A stretch of 64,000 nt of DNA from Roseithermus sacchariphilus (GTDB taxonomy: Bacteria > Bacteroidota > Rhodothermia > Rhodothermales > MEBIC09517): positions 2,704,501 to 2,768,500 of the forward strand of contig CP030158.1 in assembly GCA_003285105.1 (NCBI GenBank). Reading direction: 5' to 3'. Under the pieces are notes generated by a model. The model made no database searches and was not told the DNA's origin. It saw only the letters and a list, made by a program, of their open reading frames with translations. Positions 23,847 to 33,143 of this stretch are shown piece after piece (position 1 is the first letter of the stretch; each line of letters starts with the position of its first letter). The translations under genes were made by a program, and so were the position numbers.

Positions 23847-26800
23847 ATGACAGGGCGGCTTGGATGGGCATGGCTGCTGGTGCTGTGCTGGAGCGGCCTG
23901 GGCGCCGCCCGGGCGCAGGACGGCCCGATCCTCCTGGATCAGGTGGGTGTGCTGCGGGACACGGTGGACATCTCGCAGACGCCGCCCTACCGCCTCCGGC
24001 CCTTCATCCGCCCCGGCACGGTGGCCGTCTACCTGGGCGGCGAGCGGCTGGACAGCACCCGCTACACGCTGGACCATCGCCACGGGCTGCTCACCCTCTC
24101 CGAGCCCATCCTGGACCTGCGCGACGACCTCGTCGTCGTCTATCGGGTCTGGCCCTTCGCCTTTCGGGACGTCTACGGCCGCCGCGCCGTCGAGCGAGCA
24201 GACACCGGGGCTGCGGGGGCCGTCGTGCTCGTCGAGGACCGGACCGGCGCACCCGCCGCCGGCCTCGCCCCGGGCACGCCCGTGGGCGATCCCTTCGGGG
24301 ATCCGTTCGGGCAGGGGCGGCTCCAGCGCAGCGGGTCGATCACGCGCGGCGTCATCGCCGGCAACAACCGGGACGTGACGCTCGAATCGGGGCTGCGTAT
24401 GCAGCTGGCCGGGGAGGTGGTCGACGGCGTGCACGTGCAGGCGGTGCTGACCGATGAGAACACGCCCATCCAGCCGGAGGGGACGACGCAGCGGCTCAAC
24501 GAGTTCGACCGGGTCTTCATCCAGGTGCAGGCCCGGCAGGGCACCGCCCGGCTCGGCGACTTCGACCTGGCCTTTCAGCGCAGCGAATTCGCCCGCTTCA
24601 ACCGCAAGCTCCAGGGGGCGACCGTCTACGGCGACCTGCCCGCGGCCGGGGCGCTCTGGGCGGGCGGGCGCGTCGAGGTCGCCGGCGCCACCTCGCGCGG
24701 CATCTATCGGACGCAGGATCTGCAGCCGCTCGACGGCGTGCAGGGCCCCTACCGGCTCCAGGGCGGCAACGGCGAGCGCTTCATCGTCGTCATCGCCGGA
24801 TCGGAGACGGTCTACTGGGACGGCCAGGCGCTCACCCGCGGGGAGACGAACGACTACGTCATCGACTATGCGACGGCGGAGATCACGTTCACCTCGAAGC
24901 GCCTCGTCACGGCCGACCGGCGCATCTCGGTCGAGTTCCAGTACACCACGAACCAGTTCACCCGCACGCTGCTGGGCACCGACGCGGAGGCGCGCTTCGG
25001 CCGGCGGCCCGACGGCTCGGCGCGGGCGCGCATCGGGGCGACGTTCCTCCGCGAGGCGGACAGCCGGCAGTTCAACGAGGAACTGGGGCTGACGCCGGAG
25101 GACTCGCTGCTGCTGGCACGGGCCGGCGACCGGGGAGCCGCCCGCAGCGGAGCCGAGCCGGTGCCGTTCGACCCGGAGGCGCCCTACGTGCAGTACGCCC
25201 GTGTGCCGCAGCCCCGGCCCGACGGCACCGTGGATACGGTCTTCGTCGTGCTGACCGGGGAGCCGGAGCCAGGCGAGGCCGTCTACCGTGTGCGGTTCAC
25301 CTACGTCGGCGAGGGGCAGGGCAGCTACGTGCGCGAGGCGCGGACGGTCAACGGCATCGCGTATCGCTACGCCGGCGAGGGGCAGGGGGCCTACGCCCCG
25401 ATCCGGCTGTTGCCCATGCCGCGGCGGCAGCAGCTCTTCGACCTGCGCGGCGGCGTGGTCCCGGTGCGGGGGGTCGAGCTCTTCGGGGAATGGGCACGCT
25501 CGCTCAACGACCCCAACCGGCTCTCGCCCCTCGATGACGGCGACGACGTGGGCGATGCCTACGTGGCCGGCCTGCGCGTGGACGACCTCGGCGTCGGCCT
25601 CGGGCGGCTCTCGGCGCAGATCCGCCGGCGCTTTACCGGCACCCGCTTCGCCTCGTTCGACCGCACCCGCCCGGTCGAGTTCACGCGCCGCTGGAACCTC
25701 GTCTCGCGCGGCGGTGACGCCGGCGGGGGGACGGTGCAGACCATCGACGAGACGATCGACGAGGCGGAGCTGACCTGGGCCTGGACCGAGGCCAGCCACC
25801 TGCGCGGCGAGGCCGGGCGCATCGACCTGGGCACGGCCTTCCGGGGGGTGCGGCAGGCCGCGCAGGTGCAGCTCGGCGAGGCCGGCCTCCCCCGGCTCGG
25901 CTACCGCGTCGAATACGTCTCCAGCACCGACTCCGTGCAGCAGGAAGACGGACGCTGGCTGCGGCAACTCGGCGCGGTCCGCCAGCCGCTGCTGGACGGG
26001 CGCCTGGAGCCGCGCCTCGAGGTCGAACACGAGCGCCGGCGGCAGCGGGTGCTCGGCACGGACAGCCTGGCCGCCACCTCCTTCGCCTTCGTGGAGACCC
26101 GCCCGGGCCTGGCCTGGACTGCCGACGGCCTGGAACTCGGCGGGGGGCTGGCCTACCGCGCCGAGCAGGACTGGGCGGCAGGGCGGCTGCGCGAGGCGGC
26201 GACGGCCTGGACCGTGCAGGCCAACGTGGCCGCGCGCACCGGCCGCCGCTTCTCGACGGACGCCACGCTGGGCTATCGCATCAAACGCTACACGCCCTAC
26301 TTCCGCCGCACCGAGCGCCGTGAGGATGCCGAGTCGGTGGTGGTCAACTGGAACGGCCGCTTCCAGCCCCTCGATCGCGCCGTCGATGCGAACTGGTTCT
26401 ACGAAGCCCTCACCGAGCGCACGCCCACGCTGCAGGAGATCTACTACCGCGCCGGGCCCGAGCTGGGCGAGTACGTCTGGGAAGACCTCAACGGCGACGG
26501 CCTGATCCAGGTCGACGAGATGTTGCCGGAGCGCACGCCGAACGAGGGGCTGTATCTGCGCACCTTCATCCCGTCGGACTCGCTCTCGTCGGTCATCCAC
26601 GTGCAGGCCCGGCTGCGGCTGAACGTGGAGCCGGCGCGGCTGTGGCGCACCCCCCGCTCGTTCTGGCAGCGCGGGCTGGCGCAGGTCTCCTCGCGGACGA
26701 CGCTGGAGGTGCAGGAGAAGAGCCGGGACCCCGCGCTCGCCCGGATCTACCTGCTCGATCTGCGTCGCTTCCGGGACTCGCTGAACACGCTGTCCGGGCG

Positions 26801-27449
26801 GCTGCGGGTGCGGCAGGATCTGCTGCTCTTTCGCAACCGCCCGCGCTACGGGCTGGACCTGACCTTCAGCGACCTGCGTGGCCTGACGGAGCTGGCCGCG
26901 GGCGAGGAGGAGCGCATGGCCCGGCAATGGCGTGCCGAGGGCCGCGTCCGCCCCGGCGACGCGTGGGCGCTGCGGCTGACCCTGCTGCGGGAGCGGGAGC
27001 GGGTGCTGAGCGCGTCCTTCGCCACGCGCCGCTTCGACATCCGCAGCCTGGAGGTCGACCCGGAACTCATCGTCAACCCCACTCGCAGCGTGCAGCTCAC
27101 CGCCGGCGTGGCGTGGTCCCGGAAGCACGAGGCCCTGGGCGACCGCCGGGGGCGGCTGATCAAGGTGCCCCTGCAGGCCCGCTGGGCGCGTGCGCAGCGC
27201 CTCCAGGCGACGCTGCGCGCCGAGGTGGCCGATGTCCGCATCGAGGCGTCCGACGCCCGCCCGCTGTCCGGCCTGGCCGCCTATGAACTCACCGACGGCC
27301 GCGGGCCGGGGACGTCCTACCTTTGGGCGCTGATCGGTCAGTACCGCATCAACCAGTACCTGCGGGCCTCGCTCCAGTACGACGGCCGGGCGCCCGCCGA
27401 TGCCCCCGTGCTCCACACCCTGCGCATGCAGCTCAGCGCCGTGTTCTGA
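23847..27449 (+). CDS. Very large putative outer-membrane protein of unknown function
   Basis: 1200 residues from ATG 23847. The frame is open to 23802, but the chosen start gives a clean signal peptide (MTGRLGWAWLLVLCWSGL, cleavage after ARA near residue 23). The N-terminal third contains beta-rich modules with repeated phrases of the kind TVYWDGQALTRGETNDYVID and a duplicated GEGQG(S/A)Y element. The C-terminal two thirds alternate short polar/aromatic strands and end in MQLSAVF with a terminal Phe, as expected of an outer-membrane barrel. No TonB plug or enzymatic motif. Similar very large surface proteins of unknown role exist in Rhodothermota, Chlorobi and Gemmatimonadota (recollection, not checked). 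Convergent with murA, 39 bases away. Confidence 0.7.
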   Translation: MTGRLGWAWLLVLCWSGLGAARAQDGPILLDQVGVLRDTVDISQTPPYRLRPFIRPGTVAVYLGGERLDSTRYTLDHRHGLLTLSEPILDLRDDLVVVYRVWPFAFRDVYGRRAVERADTGAAGAVVLVEDRTGAPAAGLAPGTPVGDPFGDPFGQGRLQRSGSITRGVIAGNNRDVTLESGLRMQLAGEVVDGVHVQAVLTDENTPIQPEGTTQRLNEFDRVFIQVQARQGTARLGDFDLAFQRSEFARFNRKLQGATVYGDLPAAGALWAGGRVEVAGATSRGIYRTQDLQPLDGVQGPYRLQGGNGERFIVVIAGSETVYWDGQALTRGETNDYVIDYATAEITFTSKRLVTADRRISVEFQYTTNQFTRTLLGTDAEARFGRRPDGSARARIGATFLREADSRQFNEELGLTPEDSLLLARAGDRGAARSGAEPVPFDPEAPYVQYARVPQPRPDGTVDTVFVVLTGEPEPGEAVYRVRFTYVGEGQGSYVREARTVNGIAYRYAGEGQGAYAPIRLLPMPRRQQLFDLRGGVVPVRGVELFGEWARSLNDPNRLSPLDDGDDVGDAYVAGLRVDDLGVGLGRLSAQIRRRFTGTRFASFDRTRPVEFTRRWNLVSRGGDAGGGTVQTIDETIDEAELTWAWTEASHLRGEAGRIDLGTAFRGVRQAAQVQLGEAGLPRLGYRVEYVSSTDSVQQEDGRWLRQLGAVRQPLLDGRLEPRLEVEHERRRQRVLGTDSLAATSFAFVETRPGLAWTADGLELGGGLAYRAEQDWAAGRLREAATAWTVQANVAARTGRRFSTDATLGYRIKRYTPYFRRTERREDAESVVVNWNGRFQPLDRAVDANWFYEALTERTPTLQEIYYRAGPELGEYVWEDLNGDGLIQVDEMLPERTPNEGLYLRTFIPSDSLSSVIHVQARLRLNVEPARLWRTPRSFWQRGLAQVSSRTTLEVQEKSRDPALARIYLLDLRRFRDSLNTLSGRLRVRQDLLLFRNRPRYGLDLTFSDLRGLTELAAGEEERMARQWRAEGRVRPGDAWALRLTLLRERERVLSASFATRRFDIRSLEVDPELIVNPTRSVQLTAGVAWSRKHEALGDRRGRLIKVPLQARWARAQRLQATLRAEVADVRIEASDARPLSGLAAYELTDGRGPGTSYLWALIGQYRINQYLRASLQYDGRAPADAPVLHTLRMQLSAVF

Positions 27450-27488
27450 CCGCCGCCACTCCGGCCGCCCCGGCGACGCCGACCTCCG

Positions 27489-28802
27489 CTATTCGTCCTC
27501 CGGGACCGATGGCGCCGCGAACTCGTCGTAGGCCTCCCGGCGGATGGCGATGCCGGCGGCCGCGAGCTTGCCTTCCAGGTTCTCGTAGCCCCGGTCCAGG
27601 TGGTACACCCGCAGCACGTGCGTTTCGCCCTCGGCGATCAGGCCGGCCAGCACCAGCGAGACGCTGGCCCGGAGGTCGCTGCTCATCACCTTCGTGCCCT
27701 GCAGGCGCTGCCCGCCCCGGATCGAGACGCGGTTGCCCGAGATCGTCGCCCGCAGGCCCATGCGCTGGAGTTCCGGGATGTGTTTGAAGCGGTCCGTGTA
27801 GATGGTATCCGTGACGAAGCCCTCGCCCGGCACCCGGGCCAGCAGCACCGTCCACTGCGCCTGCAGGTCGGTCGGGAAGCCGGGGTAGGGAGCCGTCTCG
27901 ACGGACACCGGGCGGAGCGTCTCGGGGGCGGTGACGGTCAGCACGTCGTCGCCGACGTCCACGCAGCAGCCGGTCTGGCGGAAGGCGTCGAGGAAGGCCT
28001 CGCCCAGGTGCTCGGGGTCGGCATGGGTCAGGCGGACCGGCGAGCCCGGGCGGCCGGCGATGGCGGCGGCGATCATGAACGTGCCCAGCTCGATGCGGTC
28101 CGGGCAGTTGCGAAAGGGGATGGGATAGAGCTGGTCGACGCCCTCGACCTCGATCGTCGGGGTGCCGAGCCCCTCGATCCGCGCACCCATGCGTTGCAGG
28201 GCCTGGCCGAAGACGACCACGTCCGGCTCCATCGCCGCGTTCTCGATGCGGGAGGTCCCCCGCGCCCGCACGGCCCCCAGCAGCAGGTTGACCGTCGCGC
28301 CGACGCTGGACGGCTCCAGGCGGAAGCGCCCGCCGGCGAGCCGCCCGCCCGGGGCGCGCGCCACCACGTAGCCTTCCTCCAGGTCGATCTCGGCGCCGAA
28401 GGTCTTCAGGCCTTCTAGGTGCAGGTCCACCGGGCGCGGCCCCCAGGCACAGCCGCCCGGCAGCGAGACGCGCGCCCGGCCCGCCCGGCCCAGCAGCGCC
28501 CCGAGCATGTAGAAAGACGCCCGCATCTTCTTGACCAGCTCGTAGGGCGCCTCGGGATGGGAGATCCGCGAGGCGTCGATCGTCAGATGGTGGGCCGCCG
28601 GGTCATAATCGACGTGTGCCCCGGCGATGCGCAGGATGTTGGCGAAAGTCAGGATGTCCCGGAGGTTCGGGACGTTCTCGATGGTGGTGATGCCGGGGGC
28701 CAGCAGCGCGCCGGCCATCAGCGGCAGCGCCGTGTTCTTCGACCCACTCACGGGCAGGGTCCCTTCGAGGGGACGCCCGCCCTGTATGACCAGTTTGTCC
28801 AT
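27489..28802 (-). CDS. murA: UDP-N-acetylglucosamine 1-carboxyvinyltransferase (MurA)
   Basis: 437 residues from ATG 28802. First committed step of peptidoglycan synthesis: transfer of enolpyruvate from PEP to UDP-GlcNAc, in the cytoplasm. Visible hallmarks are the N-terminal LVIQGGRPLEGTLPVSGSKN with the catalytic-site Lys, and the loop SLPGGCAWGPRPVDLHLEGL carrying the reactive Cys, so the enzyme should be fosfomycin-sensitive. SVGATVN, PDRIELGTFM and the closing TDLQAQWTVLLA ... FKHIPELQRMG are also present. Length is normal for the family. Divergent from the cysteine desulfurase with a 192-base shared upstream region; convergent with the large outer-membrane protein. Confidence 0.96.
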   Translation of the reverse strand: MDKLVIQGGRPLEGTLPVSGSKNTALPLMAGALLAPGITTIENVPNLRDILTFANILRIAGAHVDYDPAAHHLTIDASRISHPEAPYELVKKMRASFYMLGALLGRAGRARVSLPGGCAWGPRPVDLHLEGLKTFGAEIDLEEGYVVARAPGGRLAGGRFRLEPSSVGATVNLLLGAVRARGTSRIENAAMEPDVVVFGQALQRMGARIEGLGTPTIEVEGVDQLYPIPFRNCPDRIELGTFMIAAAIAGRPGSPVRLTHADPEHLGEAFLDAFRQTGCCVDVGDDVLTVTAPETLRPVSVETAPYPGFPTDLQAQWTVLLARVPGEGFVTDTIYTDRFKHIPELQRMGLRATISGNRVSIRGGQRLQGTKVMSSDLRASVSLVLAGLIAEGETHVLRVYHLDRGYENLEGKLAAAGIAIRREAYDEFAAPSVPEDE

Positions 28803-28994
28803 GCCGGGGCGTTCTGTCTGTTTCGAGCCGGAGAGGCGGTGGCGAGGCCGGACGCCGGGCGGAGCCGGCGGTCGGGGCGGCAAGGAACGTCTGAAGTGCA
28901 AGAGGTTCCGAAAAGGAGCGGTTCGGCGAATCCGGACGGCCGCACGGCGCGTTTGGAGTCCGGCCTGATCGTCCCGCACAGCCTCCTCAGACGC

Positions 28995-30155
28995 ATGCCC
29001 GGTCCCATCTATCTGGATCATGCCGCCACGACGCCCCTGGACGCGCGCGTCCTGGAGGCGATGCGGCCCTACCTCACGGAGCACTACGGGAACGCCTCGT
29101 CGGTGCACGCGCTGGGTCGGCGGGCGCGGTTTGCCGTGGAGGAGAGCCGGGAGCGCATCGCCGCCCTGCTGGGCGCCGAGCCGGGCGAGATCGTCTTCAC
29201 CAGCGGCGGCACGGAAGCCAACAACACGGCGATCCGTGGGATGACGGCCGGCGGGCGGCCGGGGCTGATCACCTCGGCGGCCGAGCACGAGGCCGTCCTG
29301 CGCCCGGCCGAGGCGCTGGCGGCGGCGGGGCATCCCGTGACGATCCTGCCGCCCGACGCCACGGGAGCCGTCTGCGCCGCCCGCGTCGGTGCCGCGCTGA
29401 CGCCGGAGACGGGGCTGGTGTCGGTGATGCACGCCAACAACGAGATTGGCACGCTCAACCCGGTGGCCGAGATCGCCGCGGTGTGCCGCCGCCACGGGGT
29501 GCCGGTGCATTGCGACGCGGTGCAGACGGCCGGGCTGTTCCGCCTGCGGGTGGATGACCTCGGGGTGGACCTGCTCTCGGCCTCGGCCCACAAGTTTTAC
29601 GGCCCCAAAGGCATCGGGCTGCTCTACGTGCGCGGCGGGGTCGACCTGCAGCCGCTGGTGCTCGGGGGCGCGCAGGAGCGTCGCCGCCGCGGCGGCACGG
29701 AGAACGTGGCGGCGATCGTCGGGATGGCGACGGCGCTGGAGCTGGCCTACGCCGAGGCCGATGCGCGCGTGGCGCATCTGGCGGCCCTGCAGCGGCGGCT
29801 CCACGACGGGCTCCGCCAGGCGCTCGACGTTCCCTTCGTGCTGAACACGCCGCTGGAGGACGGCAAGGCGGCGCCGCATCTGCTCAACATCGCCTTTCCA
29901 CCGGTCGATGGGCGGGCCGTCGATGGGGAGATGCTGCTGCTCAACCTGGATCTGGCCGGGGTGCTGGTCTCGGCCGGCTCGGCCTGTACGAGCGGGGCGC
30001 TGGAGCCCAGCCACGTCCTGCTCGCCATCGGACGCGATCCGGCGACGGCCGCCGCGGCGGTGCGTTTCTCCGCCGGCAAGGACACGTCGGAGGCCGACGT
30101 CGATGCGGCCGTCGATCACCTGCAGCGGATCGTCCGGCGGATGGTGCCGCGCTAG
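28995..30155 (+). CDS. Cysteine desulfurase (NifS/IscS family)
   Basis: 386 residues from ATG 28995, beginning with the conserved IYLDHAATTPLD. PLP enzyme that removes sulfur from L-cysteine for Fe-S cluster or thio-cofactor synthesis. Seen in the sequence: FTSGGTEANNTAIRG, HANNEIGTLNP, the aspartate region HCDAVQTAG, the PLP lysine in SASAHKFYGPKG, RRGGTENV, and the persulfide loop SAGSACTSGALEPSHVL with its Cys. Length and motifs fit group I (IscS/NifS-like) desulfurases. No isc or suf scaffold genes are adjacent. Its stop overlaps by four bases the end of a convergent small gene. Confidence 0.94.
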   Translation: MPGPIYLDHAATTPLDARVLEAMRPYLTEHYGNASSVHALGRRARFAVEESRERIAALLGAEPGEIVFTSGGTEANNTAIRGMTAGGRPGLITSAAEHEAVLRPAEALAAAGHPVTILPPDATGAVCAARVGAALTPETGLVSVMHANNEIGTLNPVAEIAAVCRRHGVPVHCDAVQTAGLFRLRVDDLGVDLLSASAHKFYGPKGIGLLYVRGGVDLQPLVLGGAQERRRRGGTENVAAIVGMATALELAYAEADARVAHLAALQRRLHDGLRQALDVPFVLNTPLEDGKAAPHLLNIAFPPVDGRAVDGEMLLLNLDLAGVLVSAGSACTSGALEPSHVLLAIGRDPATAAAAVRFSAGKDTSEADVDAAVDHLQRIVRRMVPR

Positions 30156-30463
30156 GCCAGGGGCGCCGGCGAGCCGAGGGGGCGGTAGGACGACCCGGTG
30201 TGATGAATCAGGATCGGCGCGATGCGGTATTCGAGCAGGTCCGCCACGCCGAGGTAATCCCCGCGCCGGTAGGCGTTCCCGAGGGCTTCGAGCCAGGGTT
30301 GGAGGGTGATCGCCATCGCCTCGGACGGAGCGGTCTGCAACGCCCGGGTCAGGGTCTGGATGAAGGCGTGCAGGGCCTCGCAGCCGGTGGCATCCATGCC
30401 CAGGCGGAAGGCCTGGGCCGCGCCCTGGAGCGGGCCGATGGCGGTAAGCGGGGTCGCGATCAT
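30152..30463 (-). CDS. Small hypothetical protein, partner of the DUF115-like gene
   Basis: 103 residues; the ATG at 30463 overlaps the stop of the upstream gene (ATGA), so the two are translationally coupled. Predicted all-helical with a pattern of leucines and alanines (ALHAFIQTLTRALQTAPSEA, LEALGNAYRRGDYLGVADLL). The phrase RRGDYLGVADLLEYRIAPIL resembles the short helical proteins that accompany flagellin-glycosylation or Maf genes, but I cannot name a family. Cytoplasmic, no signal. Confidence 0.65.
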   Translation of the reverse strand: MIATPLTAIGPLQGAAQAFRLGMDATGCEALHAFIQTLTRALQTAPSEAMAITLQPWLEALGNAYRRGDYLGVADLLEYRIAPILIHHTGSSYRPLGSPAPLA

Positions 30464-31719
30464 GCGGCGATCTCGTCGTAGTACGTCGTTCCGAGAATGA
30501 CGGCCCCCCGGCGGCTGGCGTTGATGAACTGCACGTCCGGGTGGGCGAGCACGTAGCGCTCGAAGTCGCGCAGGGCCCCCCGGTGGGCGCGCGTGGTGCC
30601 GACCGGCTCGCCGTGGCCGTTCAGGAGGTTGCCGGCTTCATCGGCCGCGTCGGGCTGCGTGAAGTCGGCTCCGACGAGCAGGATCCGTCCGGCGCCCATC
30701 TTGACGGCCAGGTCGGCGGTGGCATGCAGCGTCGAGCCGGCGGAGAACAGCGTCCCGCGGGGGTAAGCCTGCTGCAGCGGACGCAGCGGGTGGTCCGGGC
30801 GTTGCGGATAGGCCACCAGGCGTAGCCCCGACCACCGATCCAGCACCTCCGGCGGTACGGCCGGGAAGTAGACCAGCGGTGGCACGAGGGGCGGGGTGGT
30901 TTCCGGGACCGGAGCGGGGGGCCGTTCGGGGTCGATGGCCACGACCACATCGGGCGTCAGCCCGGCGGCGCAGAGCGTGGGGTAGGCTTCGTAGACGGCC
31001 AGGACGGGCGCGCGGTCACGCAGGCTACGCACCAGGTCCACGCCCTCGGTCAGCGAAGGCCCGTCGCCGACGACCAGGAACAGGCCGTCCGGGTGGGTGC
31101 CGAAGAGCATCCGGACGTCGCCGTCGGAGGCGACGAAGGGCCGGGTGGCCTGGAGCCGGGTGGGCCAGTGGATACGCCGGGCGTGCTGCTTGCGGAGGAA
31201 CGGCGTGGCCAGCTCCAGTTGGATCAGGTCCCGGAGCCGGGTGGTGGCCTCGTCGGCCAGGTGGAGGCAGGCCGGGGCCACGGCGAAGGGCCGGTGCAGG
31301 TCGGTCTGTTCGGCGCCGAGGTGGAGGGTGACCCGCTCGTCCCGCAGCCAGTCCGTGTGGTCGACGTGGTTCGTGGTGGCCGCGAAGATGGCGGGGTTGA
31401 GGAGCACCACGTGTAGCCGACGGAGGGCCGGGCGTTCGAGCAGCACGCGCGGCAGGTCCCCCAGGGCGGCTCCGTAGACCCAGGCCTCGGCCGCGTCCTC
31501 CGGGATCATGCGCGCCTGCAAGCGGGCCTCGGCCTGCCGGTCATACCCGCTCGTGAGGTGGAGGCCGTCGATGACCAGCGTGACCTCGGGCGTGTCGGTC
31601 GGGCGGAAGCACGACGGGACGGAGGGGGTCTGGCGCAGCTGCTCGCACAGCCGCGGCCAGCGCTGCTGGAGGAGGAGGACGTTGCGGTGGGCGTGTGCGG
31701 TCGGGTACATACGGGGCAT
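30460..31719 (-). CDS. DUF115 / MptE-like (motility accessory factor type) protein
   Basis: 419 residues from ATG 31719. The C-terminal half contains the DUF115 core: LFLVVGDGPSLTEGVDLVRS, VVVAIDPERPP, FSAGSTLHATADLAVKMGA and RILLVGADFTQP. These are the phosphate- and nucleotide-binding elements seen in archaeal 6-hydroxymethylpterin pyrophosphokinase MptE and in bacterial Maf proteins that add nonulosonic acids to flagellin. The N-terminal half is unassigned. No flagellar genes are in view, so glycan or sialic-acid-like transfer is only one option. It is followed, with a 4-base overlap, by a small helical protein and preceded by a kynureninase-like gene 40 bases away, probably one transcript. 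Confidence 0.75.
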   Translation of the reverse strand: MPRMYPTAHAHRNVLLLQQRWPRLCEQLRQTPSVPSCFRPTDTPEVTLVIDGLHLTSGYDRQAEARLQARMIPEDAAEAWVYGAALGDLPRVLLERPALRRLHVVLLNPAIFAATTNHVDHTDWLRDERVTLHLGAEQTDLHRPFAVAPACLHLADEATTRLRDLIQLELATPFLRKQHARRIHWPTRLQATRPFVASDGDVRMLFGTHPDGLFLVVGDGPSLTEGVDLVRSLRDRAPVLAVYEAYPTLCAAGLTPDVVVAIDPERPPAPVPETTPPLVPPLVYFPAVPPEVLDRWSGLRLVAYPQRPDHPLRPLQQAYPRGTLFSAGSTLHATADLAVKMGAGRILLVGADFTQPDAADEAGNLLNGHGEPVGTTRAHRGALRDFERYVLAHPDVQFINASRRGAVILGTTYYDEIAA

Positions 31720-31759
31720 CGCCGGGCTGGAGGGAAAGCCGATGCCCCGCTGGCCTCCG

Positions 31760-33004
31760 TCAGGTTACCGGACCGGGAGCGGGCAGCGCATCGGCGGGCA
31801 GATGCAGGTATCGGCCGGTAGCGACCGCCTCTGAAATGGCGCGGCAGGCCCGTTCCACCTCGTCCGGGCTGTTCCACACGAAGGGGGCCAGCCGGAGGTA
31901 GCGGCCCTGGCGGCTGTCGGTGTAGATGTGCTGCTGCTTCAGGACGGCGCAGAGCCGGTCGGCGGCCGGCACCTCCAGCACGATCATCGCGCTGCGCCGT
32001 TCGGCCTCGCGGGGGGAACGGAGCCGCAGGCCCGCCGCCTCCAGGCACGCGATGGCCCGGTCCGTCTTCGCCAGCGAGTCCGCCCGCACGGCATCGAGGC
32101 CGGCGGCCAGCAGGACGCGGACGCCCTCGACGGCGTGGTAGAGCGGTGCCACGGCCGTCGTGCCGCCCAGGAACCGCCGGCGGACGTCCGGGTGCGGGCG
32201 GGGCGTGGGCGCGAAGGCGAACGGGTCGGCCTCGCCGAACCAGCCCGTCAGGCGGGGCTTGAGCCGGAGGCCGGGGCGCAGGTAGACGAAGGCGTTCCCG
32301 GAAGAGCCGCTGGCTTCCTTCAACAGGCCCCCCACGTAGACGTCCGCTCCGATGGCATCCACCCGTACCGGATAGGATCCGGTGGCATGGTAGCCGTCGA
32401 CCACGAGCAGCCCGCCGTGGCGGTGGACACGATCGGCCACGGCCCGGAGGAAGGCCTCCGGCAGCAACTCGCCGGTCGTGAAGCCGACGTGGCTCAGGAC
32501 GACGAGGGCCGTCTCGGGTCCGATGGCGGCGAGGACGGCCTTGCGGTCCACGAAGCCGTCCGGGCCGGCCGGCACGGTGCGGGGGCGGAGGCCCACCAGC
32601 GAGGCCCATTGCTGGACGCTGTGCCGCACCGACGGGAAGGCGTCATCGGTCAGGATCACCTCGGCGCCCGCGGCGAACGGCTCCGGGGCGCTCAGCAGGC
32701 ATTGCAGGGTCCAGTGGACGTTCGGCTGCATCACACACGTGCCGGGCGGCGCCCCCAGCAGCGGCGCGATGAAGTGATCGCCGAGGTAGACCGGCAGCGT
32801 CCACCAGCCCACGGGGGCGTCCGGGTCCGGGCCCCAGTGGTTGGGTACGCGGTTCCAGGCATCCACCCCGTGCCGCTGCCAGTCCGCCACGAAGCGCTGC
32901 ATCATGGCCGGGACCGTACGCGGCATCAGCCCGTGGGTGAACGCCCGCAGTTCGATGGCGTCCGGAGGCTCCGGCGCCAGGTAGGCCGTGCGCAGGTCCA
33001 GCAT
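31760..33004 (-). CDS. Kynureninase-like class V aminotransferase-fold PLP enzyme
   Basis: 414 residues from ATG 33004. The fold-type I pattern follows kynureninase: NVHWTLQCLLSA, VVLSHVGFTTGELLP, the Asp region LLVVDGYHATGSYP, then YVGGLLKEASGSSGNAFVYL with the likely PLP lysine. LTGWFGEADPFAF strongly recalls the kynureninase GWFGH segment. Authentic kynureninase cleaves kynurenine to anthranilate, but the lysine context differs from the usual YKYLNGGPG and no other kynurenine-pathway gene is nearby, so the substrate may differ. First gene of a unit with the DUF115-like gene, located behind the rpmA terminator. Confidence 0.72.
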   Translation of the reverse strand: MLDLRTAYLAPEPPDAIELRAFTHGLMPRTVPAMMQRFVADWQRHGVDAWNRVPNHWGPDPDAPVGWWTLPVYLGDHFIAPLLGAPPGTCVMQPNVHWTLQCLLSAPEPFAAGAEVILTDDAFPSVRHSVQQWASLVGLRPRTVPAGPDGFVDRKAVLAAIGPETALVVLSHVGFTTGELLPEAFLRAVADRVHRHGGLLVVDGYHATGSYPVRVDAIGADVYVGGLLKEASGSSGNAFVYLRPGLRLKPRLTGWFGEADPFAFAPTPRPHPDVRRRFLGGTTAVAPLYHAVEGVRVLLAAGLDAVRADSLAKTDRAIACLEAAGLRLRSPREAERRSAMIVLEVPAADRLCAVLKQQHIYTDSRQGRYLRLAPFVWNSPDEVERACRAISEAVATGRYLHLPADALPAPGPVT

Positions 33005-33080
33005 CGCGGGGAGGAGTCGGTGGGGGGAGAGTAGCCCGTCGGCCGTTCGCCGGGAATCGGGGCGGTCGATGCGCCCCAAC

Positions 33081-33115
33081 AAAAAAGGCTTCTGCAGGGG
33101 GATGCAGAAGCCTTT
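33081..33115 (-). terminator. Intrinsic terminator after rpmA
   Basis: On the minus strand AAAGGCTTCTGCA pairs perfectly with TGCAGAAGCCTTT (13 base pairs; plus-strand arms 33084-33096 and 33103-33115) around a six-base loop. It runs into a T-tract (plus-strand A-run 33081-33086). It lies 28 bases past the rpmA stop and separates the ribosomal operon from the kynureninase-like gene. Confidence 0.9.
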
Positions 33116-33143
33116 GAAGGGGGTTCGTCGGAACGGGCGCCGG

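Noticed and set aside
23295-27416. 1373-codon minus-strand open frame opposite the large outer-membrane protein
   Set aside because: No motif, antisense composition, and it covers the transglutaminase-like gene as well; the plus-strand reading has a signal peptide.
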